A program made the translations under genes and the position numbers. A stretch of 36,222 nt of DNA from Massilia cavernae (GTDB lineage: Bacteria > Pseudomonadota > Gammaproteobacteria > Burkholderiales > Burkholderiaceae_D): assembly GCF_003590855.1 (NCBI RefSeq), contig NZ_QYUP01000021.1, forward strand, positions 1-36,222. The letters are read 5' to 3'. Below are positions 17,638 through 24,548 of the stretch, piece by piece. How positions within the stretch are numbered: position 1 is the first letter of the stretch; each line of letters begins with the position of its first letter. The notes under the pieces were generated by a model. It had not been told where the DNA came from. It ran no database searches and saw only the letters and a program-made list of their open reading frames with translations.

Positions 17638-18241
17638 ATCAAGCTCACTCGTTCGCTCGTCGCCGCGGCCCTGTTCGCCTGCACAGCATCGGCTTCAGCC
17701 GGTCCGGTGCCAGCAACTAACTCCAGCCTGCTCGGCGGCTGGACCCTGAATGCCGGTTCGGTCAGCGTGGTCGGCTCCCTCGACAGTATCGATGCAATCG
17801 TCGCAAACGGCAACCTCGAGGCATTTACCCAGGCTTGGAACATGCACACCAAGCTCGGCAATGGCGCCGCGCTGGGCGCTTCGGCCGTCCTGTTCTCGCC
17901 AAATAGCAATGGCGCCACCGCAAGCGTGCTTGCCCCGGCCGGGGGGGGCTCGGGCACGGGTGGCGCAAAGCGGTGGTGGCGGCAGCACCGGCGGCAGCGA
18001 TGGCAGTGGCGGTAGTGTGGGTGGTACTGGCGGTGGTTCCGGCGCCGGCGGCGCAGGTGACGGTCCGAGCGACGGCACCGGCGGCCCCGCCATCATCGAC
18101 CCTGGCATTCCCGGCGGCAGTTTGCCAGCACAGGTATCGGTCGAACCCGCAGCAAACGCCGTTCCTGAACCAGGCTCGGTCGCGCTACTGTTGGCCGGCC
18201 TGGTTGGCGCCGGTTTCGTTACCCGCCGCCGTCCACGCTGA
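17638..18241 (+). pseudogene. PEP-CTERM exported protein, apparently broken (no normal start, frameshift)
   Basis: Frame +1 from 17638 reads ATC then KLTRSLVAAALFACTASASAG, a good signal peptide. The position where ATG is expected is ATC, with AAGGCGGG just upstream, and no ATG, GTG or TTG lies between the upstream stop (17599) and 17638. The first alternative is GTG 17707, after the signal peptide. The frame continues through SLLGGWTLNAGSVSVVG and into a Gly-rich tract, then reads KRWWRQHRR. The +2 frame continues the Gly/Ser tract (GGGGSTGGSDGSGGS) and ends with VPEPGSVALLLAGLVGAGF plus TRRRPR, a complete PEP-CTERM sorting signal for EpsH/exosortase-type processing. Removing one A from AAA at 17967-17969 rejoins the two. 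The break could be real or a sequencing error. Confidence 0.75.
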
Positions 18242-18267
18242 TCCTCTTGGAATTCCTTTTTTTAAAC

Positions 18268-18299
18268 GCCGCCGGGTATTGTCTCGGCGGCTTTTTTTT
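18268..18299 (+). terminator. Rho-independent terminator after the PEP-CTERM gene
   Basis: The stem GCCGCCGGG / CTCGGCGGC (nine pairs including one G-U) has a six-base loop and is followed by eight T (18292-18299). It insulates the next operon, whose operator starts 16 bases later. Confidence 0.9.
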
Positions 18300-18315
18300 C
18301 ATGTACAATTCTTGT

Positions 18316-18332
18316 GAACGGTCGTGCTATTT
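18316..18332 (+). promoter_or_regulatory. Putative operator of the forward acyl-CoA dehydrogenase operon
   Basis: GAACGGTCGTGCTATTT matches 15 of 17 bases with the element at 23646-23662, upstream of the reverse kinase operon. The core fits G-N-ACG-NN-CGT-N-C, an imperfect palindrome of the kind bound by TetR-family dimers. A TACAAT at 18304-18309 just upstream could be the -10 box, so a bound protein would cover the start of transcription. The regulator gene is not in the window. Confidence 0.5.
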
Positions 18333-18359
18333 CTTGCGACAACCACAAGGAGACTATGA

Positions 18360-19550
18360 ATGGACCTGAACTACACCGGCGAGGATCTGGCGTTTCGTGA
18401 CCAGGCGCGCGCCTTCCTCGACGCCAACCTGCCGCCCGACCTGCAGCACAAGGTGCGCATGCACCTGCGCCTGGCCAAGGACGATTACGTCCGCTGGCAC
18501 AAGATCCTCGCGAAGCAGGGCTGGGTCGCGCCCGGCTGGCCGGTCGAGCATGGCGGCCCGGGCTGGACGGCGGTGCAGCGCCATATCTGGGACGAGGAAT
18601 GCGCCCGCGCGGGCACGCCTCCGATCCTGCCGTTCGGCGTCAACATGGTCGCGCCGGTCATCATGGCCTTCGGCAGCGACGCGCAGAAAGCACACTACCT
18701 GCCGCGCATCCTCTCCTGCGAGGACTGGTGGTGCCAGGGCTATTCCGAGCCGGGCGCCGGCTCCGACCTGGCCTCGCTGAAAACCACCGCCGTGCGCGAC
18801 GGCGAGCATTACGTCGTCAACGGCCAGAAAACCTGGACCACGCTGGCCCAGCACGCCGACATGATCTTCTGCCTGGTGCGCACCGACAGCACGGTGCGCA
18901 AGCAGGAAGGGATTTCCTTCCTGCTGATCGACATGCATTCGCCCGGCGTGACGGTACGCCCGATCATCATGCTCGACGAAGACCACGAAGTGAATGAAGT
19001 CTTCTTCGACAGCGTGCGGGTGCCGGTGCAGAACCTGATCGGCCAGGAAAACAAGGGCTGGACCTACGCCAAGTACCTGCTCGGCCACGAGCGCACCGGC
19101 ATCGCCGCGGTGGGCCGCTCCAAGCGCGACCTGGCCTTGCTGAAGAAGCTGGCCCGCGACCAGCAGAAGAACGGCAAACTGCTGATCGACGACTCGCTGT
19201 TCGCCGCCAAGGTGGCCGCGCTCGAGATCGAACTGATGGCGCTGGAGATGACGGTGCTGCGCGTGCTGGCCCAGGCCAGCAAGGCGCCCGGCCCGGAAGC
19301 CTCGGTGCTCAAGGTGCGCGGAACCGATATCCAGCAAACGCTGTCGGAGCTGATGGTGGAAGCGGTCGGCCCGATGGCGCTGCCGTTCGACCCGGCCTAC
19401 CTCGAAGGCGAGGCCGAACACAGCGTGCACGGCGACGACGATGCGGCGCCGCTGGCTGCGCACTATTTCAACTTCCGCAAGACCTCCATCTATGGCGGCT
19501 CGAACGAAATTCAACGCAATATCATCACCCAGATGATCCTGGGACTGTAA
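18360..19550 (+). CDS. Acyl-CoA dehydrogenase, large subunit (PimC-like)
   Basis: An FAD-dependent dehydrogenase of 396 residues. ACAD motifs: CQGYSEPGAGSDLASLKTTA (FAD/substrate loop), VVNGQKTWTTLAQHADMIF, and the C-terminal KTSIYGGSNEIQRNII. The latter lacks the MCAD-type Glu (YEG). Instead Glu244 in LLGHERTGIAA is where long-chain and isovaleryl-CoA dehydrogenases keep their catalytic base, so activity is likely retained. A second, smaller ACAD follows 11 bases after the stop. This large/small arrangement is known for pimeloyl-CoA dehydrogenases and sterol side-chain ACADs, which form alpha2-beta2 complexes. The true substrate is not known. AAGGAG at 18347-18352 selects ATG 18360 over the out-of-frame ATG at 18356. 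Confidence 0.9.
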   Translation: MDLNYTGEDLAFRDQARAFLDANLPPDLQHKVRMHLRLAKDDYVRWHKILAKQGWVAPGWPVEHGGPGWTAVQRHIWDEECARAGTPPILPFGVNMVAPVIMAFGSDAQKAHYLPRILSCEDWWCQGYSEPGAGSDLASLKTTAVRDGEHYVVNGQKTWTTLAQHADMIFCLVRTDSTVRKQEGISFLLIDMHSPGVTVRPIIMLDEDHEVNEVFFDSVRVPVQNLIGQENKGWTYAKYLLGHERTGIAAVGRSKRDLALLKKLARDQQKNGKLLIDDSLFAAKVAALEIELMALEMTVLRVLAQASKAPGPEASVLKVRGTDIQQTLSELMVEAVGPMALPFDPAYLEGEAEHSVHGDDDAAPLAAHYFNFRKTSIYGGSNEIQRNIITQMILGL

Positions 19551-19561
19551 GGGGAGCTACG

Positions 19562-20707
19562 ATGGACTTCAACTTCAAGGAAGAACAGCAGCAGTTCGCG
19601 GAGGCCCTCAAGCGCTGGATCGCGAAGGACTACAGTTTTGAGGCGCGCAGGAAGATCGTCCATTCCGACAGCGGCGTGTCCGATGCTGCATGGGCCACCC
19701 TGGCCAAGCTGGGCATGACGGCGCTGCCGGTACCGGAGGAGCAGGGCGGCTTCAGCGGCAATGCGGTCGACATGTTCGTCGTGATGAAGGAGCTTGGCCG
19801 GGGCCTGGTGGTCGAGCCTTACTTCGCCACCGTTCTCGGCGCCGAATTCCTCAAGCTGGGCGGTGGCCATGAAGCGCTGCTGGAACAGGTGGCCGGCGGC
19901 GAACTGAAACTGGCCTGCGCGCTGGGTGAAAAGCAGTCGCGCCACGACCTGTCCGACATCGCCACCACTGCTGCAGCCGATGGCGACGGTTCTGTCATCG
20001 ACGGCCGCAAGAGCGTCGTCATCCATGGCGCGCAGGCGGCAAGCCTGGTGGTCTCGGCGCGCAGCGGCGGCGCGCAGCGTGGCGCCGAAGGTGTATCGCT
20101 GTTCGTCGTCCCGGCCGATACGCCGGGCGTTATCATCACCGGCTACCGCACCCTCGACGGCCTGCGCGCCGCCGATATCGCTTTCGACAAAGTGCGCGTG
20201 CCGGCGTCGGCATTGATCGGCGCGGAGGGCGCTGGCTGGGATATTCTCGACGCCGCCGCCGACTATGGCGCCGGCCTGCTGTGCGCGGAAGCGCTGGGCG
20301 CGATGGAAGCCATCTTCGACGCCACGCTCGAATACCTCAAGACCCGCAACCAGTTCGGCGCCCCGATCGGCAAGTTCCAGGCGCTGCAGCACCGCATGGC
20401 CGACATGTACATTCACCTCGAGCAGGCGCGCTCGATGGCGCTGCTGGCAGCGGTCAAACTGGGTTCCGGCGATGCGCAGGAACGCCGCCGCGTGGTCTCG
20501 GCCGCCAAGTACCGCGTCGGCCAGGCCGCCAAATTCGTTGGCCAGCAGGCGGTGCAACTGCATGGCGGCATGGGCGTTACCGACGAACTGCCGGCCGCCC
20601 ACCACTTCAAGCGCCTTGCGATGATCGAGCTGTCGCTGGGCGACTCCGACCACCACCTGGCCCGTTTCATTGCGCAGCCTTCGTTCGCTTCAGGGGAGTT
20701 CGCATGA
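19562..20707 (+). CDS. Acyl-CoA dehydrogenase, small subunit (PimD-like)
   Basis: A 381-residue ACAD-fold protein, probable partner of the preceding subunit. The N-terminal helical domain starts [48 protein letters not shown] is the ACAD C-terminal signature, followed by [21 protein letters not shown]. The canonical FAD loop (TEPGxGSD) is degenerate in the middle domain ([18 protein letters not shown]), and no YEG base is present. This is usual for the small subunits of heteromeric ACADs, which share FAD sites with the large subunit. It starts after GGGGAGC and overlaps the next gene by four bases (ATGA), which argues for one operon. The substrate is inferred only as an acyl-CoA. Confidence 0.88.
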   Translation: MDFNFKEEQQQFAEALKRWIAKDYSFEARRKIVHSDSGVSDAAWATLAKLGMTALPVPEEQGGFSGNAVDMFVVMKELGRGLVVEPYFATVLGAEFLKLGGGHEALLEQVAGGELKLACALGEKQSRHDLSDIATTAAADGDGSVIDGRKSVVIHGAQAASLVVSARSGGAQRGAEGVSLFVVPADTPGVIITGYRTLDGLRAADIAFDKVRVPASALIGAEGAGWDILDAAADYGAGLLCAEALGAMEAIFDATLEYLKTRNQFGAPIGKFQALQHRMADMYIHLEQARSMALLAAVKLGSGDAQERRRVVSAAKYRVGQAAKFVGQQAVQLHGGMGVTDELPAAHHFKRLAMIELSLGDSDHHLARFIAQPSFASGEFA

Positions 20708-21174
20708 GCGGCAAGCGCATGTGTTTCGAGGACTTCTTCCCCGGCCAGCAGCTGGAGCTTGGCTCGCGCACCCTGAGCGAGCAGGAAATCATCGCGTTCG
20801 CGAAGGACTTCGACCCGCAGCCCTTCCACGTCGACCACGAGGCGGCCAAGGATTCTATCTTCGGCGGCGTGGTCGCCAGCGGCTGGCACACCTGCAGCAC
20901 CATCATGCGGATCGTCGTCGACAGCGTGATTGGCAATTCGACGAGCCTGGGGTCGCCGGGCGTCGACAAGATACGCTGGATGCTCCCGGTGCGCCCGGGC
21001 GACACGTTATCGGTGCGCTATGTCACGACGCAGGTGAAGGCATCGGCCTCGCGTCCGGACCGTGGCGTGGTGTGGTCAACCTGGGAAGCACGCAACCAGA
21101 ATGGGGAGCTTGTGTGCACGATCGAGGGCATGGGCATGTACGGGCGCCGGCCGGTGGACGCTGGCGATTCGTAA
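20704..21174 (+). CDS. MaoC-like enoyl-CoA hydratase
   Basis: A 156-residue hot-dog-fold protein. The hydratase-2 motif appears as [20 protein letters not shown], with the catalytic Asp and His (D-x-Q-P-x-H spacing), then [12 protein letters not shown]. It would hydrate a trans-2-enoyl-CoA to an (R)-3-hydroxyacyl-CoA, the step after the ACAD pair encoded just upstream. The C-terminal [22 protein letters not shown] is typical of MaoC proteins. ATG 20704 overlaps the previous stop as ATGA. It is the last gene of the operon, and a dispersed-repeat hairpin lies 49 bases downstream. Confidence 0.9.
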   Translation: MSGKRMCFEDFFPGQQLELGSRTLSEQEIIAFAKDFDPQPFHVDHEAAKDSIFGGVVASGWHTCSTIMRIVVDSVIGNSTSLGSPGVDKIRWMLPVRPGDTLSVRYVTTQVKASASRPDRGVVWSTWEARNQNGELVCTIEGMGMYGRRPVDAGDS

Positions 21175-21222
21175 GCGACTGCTAAGGGACTCCGCGTGCA
21201 TGCGTCAACGTGGCGCGAATGC

Positions 21223-21249
21223 GCGGATGTGGGCTTCGCCCTTATCCGC
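21223..21249. repeat. Intergenic hairpin repeat between convergent operons (possible bidirectional terminator)
   Basis: GCGGATG-T-GGGC, loop TTC, GCCC-T-TATCCGC forms a near-perfect stem, followed by CCTACA. The form (GCGGAT...ATCCGCCCTAC) resembles the short GTAGGGCGGAT-type palindromes scattered between genes in Burkholderiales. It sits exactly between two operons that end toward each other, so it could stop transcription from both sides. There is no long T run. No second copy is seen in this window. Confidence 0.6.
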
Positions 21250-21277
21250 CCTACAAAAGCCCATTGCAATTGCATCG

Positions 21278-22498
21278 TTACGCGTACTTGGCCAGCTCCA
21301 GTTTCGCCACCGCACTCCGGTGCACTTCATCCGGCCCATCGGCCAGCCTCAAAGTACGGTTCCCCGCCCACTGCGCTGCTAGCGGGAAGTCGTCCGACAC
21401 CCCGGCCGCGCCATGCGCCTGGATCGCCCAGTCCAATACCTGCTGTGCCACGTTCGGGGCCACCACCTTGATCATCGCAATCTCAGCCTGCGCCTTCTTG
21501 TTCCCCACGGTGTCCATCATGGACGCCGCCTTCAGCGTCAGCAAGCGCGCCATGTCGATCTGGATGCGCGACTCGGCGATCCGCTCGCGCCACACCCCTT
21601 GCTCCGAAATCTTGCGGCCGAAAGCGACCCGGCTGTCCAGCCGCCGGCACATCAGCTCCAGCGCACGCTCAGCCACGCCGATCGCGCGCATGCAGTGGTG
21701 GATGCGCCCGGGCCCCAGCCGGCCCTGGGCGATCTCGAAGCCGCGTCCTTCACCCAGCAGCATGTTCGCCGCCGGCACCCGCACGTTTTCGAACAGGATC
21801 TCGCAGTGCCCATGCGGCGCGTCGTCGTAGCCGAACACGGGAAGCGGGCGCTTGATCGTGATGCCCGGCGTGTCCGCTGCCACCAGGATCATCGACTGCT
21901 GCGCATGGCGCGCCGCCGTCGGATCGGTCTTACCCATCACGATGAAGATCTTGCAGCGCGGGTCGCCCGCGCCTGAAATCCACCACTTGTGGCCGTTGAT
22001 GACGTAGTGGTCGCCATCGCGCTCGATGCGGGTCTCGATGTTGGTCGCATCCGATGAGGCCACGCCGGGCTCGGTCATCGCGAATGCCGAGCGGATTTCG
22101 CCGCGCAGCAGCGGCTCGAGCCATTCGCGCTTCTGGTCTTCGCTGGCGTAGCGCTCCAGCGTCTCCATGTTGCCGGTGTCCGGCGCGGAGCTGTTGAATA
22201 CCTCCGGCGCCCAGCCGACCCGGCCCATGATCTCGCACAGCGGCGCGTAGTCGAGGTTGGACAGGCCCTCCGGCGCGCGCGGCGACTTCGGCAGGAACAG
22301 GTTCCACAAGCCCTGTTCGCGCGCCAGCGGCTTCAGTTGCTCGATCAGTTCGGTCGGGATCCATCGGTTGCCTTTTTCGGCGCCGTTGCGGTCGATCTCC
22401 TCCTTCCAGGCCTTCTCGTTGGGGTAGATATGCTCGTCCATGAAGGCGAGCAGGCGCGCCTGCAGTTCCTTGCAGCGTTCGGAGTAGTCGAAGTCCAT
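21278..22498 (-). CDS. ACAD10/ACAD11-like acyl-CoA dehydrogenase family protein (LvaC-like)
   Basis: A 406-residue ACAD. Motifs: [19 protein letters not shown] (FAD loop), [45 protein letters not shown], and the C-terminal [14 protein letters not shown], which is typical of the ACAD10/11 branch rather than beta-oxidation ACADs. ACAD10/11 proteins in animals carry an APH-type kinase domain N-terminally. Here that kinase is a separate gene ending two bases upstream. Established work on P. putida LvaC and on human ACAD10/11 links this pair to 4-hydroxyacyl-CoAs: the 4-hydroxyl is phosphorylated, then phosphate is eliminated. The same chemistry is inferred here. The TAAACATG junction implies tight translational coupling with the kinase. 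Confidence 0.9.
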   Translation of the reverse strand: MDFDYSERCKELQARLLAFMDEHIYPNEKAWKEEIDRNGAEKGNRWIPTELIEQLKPLAREQGLWNLFLPKSPRAPEGLSNLDYAPLCEIMGRVGWAPEVFNSSAPDTGNMETLERYASEDQKREWLEPLLRGEIRSAFAMTEPGVASSDATNIETRIERDGDHYVINGHKWWISGAGDPRCKIFIVMGKTDPTAARHAQQSMILVAADTPGITIKRPLPVFGYDDAPHGHCEILFENVRVPAANMLLGEGRGFEIAQGRLGPGRIHHCMRAIGVAERALELMCRRLDSRVAFGRKISEQGVWRERIAESRIQIDMARLLTLKAASMMDTVGNKKAQAEIAMIKVVAPNVAQQVLDWAIQAHGAAGVSDDFPLAAQWAGNRTLRLADGPDEVHRSAVAKLELAKYA

Positions 22499-22500
22499 GT

Positions 22501-23601
22501 TTATCCTTGAATGGTGGTTGCTGCCTGGTCCTGTGCGCCGCCTGCCAGTTGGGCGTAGCGCCAGCCCATTTCCGCCATCGGCCGCGCTGCCTTGCCGTTT
22601 TCCAGCGCCTGCGCGCTTGACGCGGTGCCGTCCACGTAGCGCTTCATGATGCCCTGCATGATGCCGGCCAGCCGGAACATGTTGTAGGCGAGGTAGAAAT
22701 TGAAGTCTTCCTTGCGGATGTTCTTGCCGGTGCGCGCGCAGTAGCGGGCGATGTACTCTTCCTGGCTGGGTATGCCGAGCGCCTGCAGGTCCAGTCCGGC
22801 GATGCCGCGGAATTTGCCGGGCGGGATATTCCAGCTCATGCAGTGATAGGAGAAGTCGGCCGCCGGGTGCCCCAGCGTCGACAGTTCCCAGTCCAGCACG
22901 GCGAGGATGCGCGGCTCGGTCGGGTGGAAGATCAGGTTATCGAGGCGGAAGTCGCCGTGCACGATGGCGGTGTCGTCACCGGGCGGGATATTCTTCGGCA
23001 GCCACTCGATCAGCTTGTCCATCTCGGGGATCGTTTCTGTGGCGGAGGCCAGGTACTGCCTGGTCCAGCGCTCGATCTGGCGCGCGAAGTAGTCGCCCGG
23101 CTTGCCGTAGCCGGCCAGCCCGATGGCGGCATAGTCGATGCTGTGCAGCTGGGCGATGACCCGGTTCATCTCGTCGTAGATGGCGCCGCGTTCGGCCGGC
23201 GCCATGCCTGGCAGCGACTGGTCCCACAGCACCCGGCCTTCGACGAACTCCATGATGAAGAAGGCGCGGCCGATCACCGACTCGTCCAGGCACAGCGCGT
23301 ACTGGCGGGCGGCCGGGAAGCCGGCCTTGTGCAGCGCGTCCATCACGCGGTATTCGCGGTCGATGGCGTGGGCCGATGGCAGCAGCTTGGCGGCCGGGCC
23401 GGGCTTGGTGCGCAGCACGTACTGCTGGCTGCCGTAACTTAGCTTGAAGGTCGGGTTCGACTGGCCGCCCTTGAACTGCTCCACCGCCAGCGGTCCGCCG
23501 GTGTAGCCTTCGACATGTCCGCGCATGTAGGCGTCGAGCGCATCCACGTCGAACTTCTGCCGCTCGGAGACCGGTTTGGTACCCATCATCTCGTCGAACA
23601 T
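22501..23601 (-). CDS. APH-fold phosphotransferase paired with ACAD (ACAD10/11 kinase domain, LvaA-like)
   Basis: A 366-residue aminoglycoside-phosphotransferase-fold kinase. The N-lobe has [12 protein letters not shown] (P-loop equivalent) and YVLRTKPG with the ATP-binding Lys. The catalytic loop is [13 protein letters not shown] (His215-Asn222, Asp217 as base). The metal-binding motif is [18 protein letters not shown] (Asp237). All key residues are intact, so it should be active. Such proteins next to ACADs phosphorylate small acyl substrates, not antibiotics, so an antibiotic-resistance label would be misleading. The likely substrate is a 4-hydroxyacyl-CoA. CTCCT on + at 23607-23611 gives AGGAG ahead of the start. 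It is the first gene of the reverse operon and lies behind a putative operator. Confidence 0.9.
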   Translation of the reverse strand: MFDEMMGTKPVSERQKFDVDALDAYMRGHVEGYTGGPLAVEQFKGGQSNPTFKLSYGSQQYVLRTKPGPAAKLLPSAHAIDREYRVMDALHKAGFPAARQYALCLDESVIGRAFFIMEFVEGRVLWDQSLPGMAPAERGAIYDEMNRVIAQLHSIDYAAIGLAGYGKPGDYFARQIERWTRQYLASATETIPEMDKLIEWLPKNIPPGDDTAIVHGDFRLDNLIFHPTEPRILAVLDWELSTLGHPAADFSYHCMSWNIPPGKFRGIAGLDLQALGIPSQEEYIARYCARTGKNIRKEDFNFYLAYNMFRLAGIMQGIMKRYVDGTASSAQALENGKAARPMAEMGWRYAQLAGGAQDQAATTIQG

Positions 23602-23628
23602 CGCGTCTCCTGTCTAAGTTGTCGACCT

Positions 23629-23634
23629 ATTCTA
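23629..23634 (-). promoter_or_regulatory. Possible -10 box of the kinase-ACAD operon
   Basis: TAGAAT on the minus strand is 28 bases ahead of the kinase start. The operator-like element at 23646-23662 would cover the spacer and -35 region, a good place for repression. The -35 sequence itself (about 23652-23657) is poor. Confidence 0.4.
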
Positions 23635-23645
23635 GCTCATGAATA

Positions 23646-23662
23646 GAACGGTCGTACTTTTT
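23646..23662 (-). promoter_or_regulatory. Putative operator of the reverse kinase-ACAD operon
   Basis: On + this reads GAACGGTCGTACTTTTT and matches 15 of 17 bases with 18316-18332. The symmetric core G-N-ACG-NN-CGT-N-C is conserved at every paired position. It lies in the 74-base gap between the phosphatase stop and the kinase start, which suggests that the kinase operon has its own regulated promoter. Confidence 0.5.
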
Positions 23663-23675
23663 GTCGGCAAAAAAA

Positions 23676-24380
23676 TCAGCGAAACTTTTTATACTGTTCG
23701 AATAGCTGCTCCATGGTGGTGCTGCGCGCTTGCGCCTGCAGCGGGGAGGGCGGGGCGTAATTGACGAAGCGGACCACCCAGTCCGACTCCTCGTCGCCGA
23801 CGTCGAGGGCGTTGATGCATCCCGCCTGCTGCGACAAGCCGCCGAGGAACATGCGCTGCCCGGTCAGGGCCAGCGACAAGATCGCGCAGTTGACGCCGCC
23901 GTGCAGGACCAGCAGCACTGTGTCCCAGCCTGCGTCGTCGCGCAGGCGCTGGATGGCCGGATGGATCCGGTCCATCAGTTCGCCCACCGATTCGCCGCCG
24001 AGGAAGCGCTGGTCCTCGCTGACCATGCCTTCGAACACGCCGGTGAAGGCGCTTTTGAGCTGCGCCTCGGGAATCGCGGACAGCCGCCCGCCGCGGATTT
24101 CTTCCAGTTCCGGCCACACCTCGGGCTCGATGTCCTGGCCGGTTTCCATCAGCACGCGGCTGGCCGTCTCCACCGTGCGCGCCAGTCCGGACACGATCAC
24201 GCGGTCGAAGCGGATCTGCTGGGCGGCGAAGGCCTGCCCGGCGGCGCTGGCCTGTTCGCGTCCCAGTTCATTGAGCGATACGGTTTCCGGAAGCACCGGC
24301 TTGCCTGAGGCGTCGAAGTAGGTGACGCTGCCGTGGCGCATCAGGAAAATGCGGCGGCGCTGCGATGCGGGGTGGGGCAT
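23676..24380 (-). CDS. Histidine phosphatase superfamily (phosphoglycerate mutase-like) protein
   Basis: A 234-residue branch-1 histidine phosphatase. The nucleophile motif is IFLMRHGSVTY (Arg15-His16-Gly17). The second arginine is in IVSGLARTVETA, the acidic donor region is WPELEEIRGG, and the second catalytic His is in VLLVLHGGVNCAIL. No signal peptide is seen, so it is cytosolic. Its substrate is unknown, and the superfamily covers sugar phosphates, nucleotides and proteins. It is encoded upstream of the APH-fold kinase on the same strand, so it may act on the same phosphorylated metabolites, but the 74-base gap and operator between them mean it may be transcribed separately. AAGG precedes the ATG at 24380. 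Confidence 0.88.
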   Translation of the reverse strand: MPHPASQRRRIFLMRHGSVTYFDASGKPVLPETVSLNELGREQASAAGQAFAAQQIRFDRVIVSGLARTVETASRVLMETGQDIEPEVWPELEEIRGGRLSAIPEAQLKSAFTGVFEGMVSEDQRFLGGESVGELMDRIHPAIQRLRDDAGWDTVLLVLHGGVNCAILSLALTGQRMFLGGLSQQAGCINALDVGDEESDWVVRFVNYAPPSPLQAQARSTTMEQLFEQYKKFR

Positions 24381-24508
24381 GAAGGGGCCTTGGATGGACT
24401 GTCAATCCGCCAAGTCTATAACAATCCGGCATGGCGGCCGCTGTCGGGTTTTCACAAACCGCGGAGCAAAATCATTCCTGACGTCAAAAATATGGGCGCT
24501 TTCTGATC

Positions 24509-24514
24509 TAAAAT
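24509..24514 (+). promoter_or_regulatory. Possible -10 box for the MSHA operon
   Basis: TAAAAT lies 34 bases ahead of mshE in the divergent spacer 24381-24548. No good -35 is at the right distance. The spacer becomes A+T-richer toward mshE. Confidence 0.35.
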
Positions 24515-24548
24515 GGCCGCGCGATTCGTTCACTCAAAAGGGTAGTAC

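Noticed and set aside
22501-23601. Reading the APH-fold kinase as an aminoglycoside-resistance gene
   Set aside because: Its two-base coupling to an ACAD10/11-like gene and its size point to acyl-CoA metabolism.
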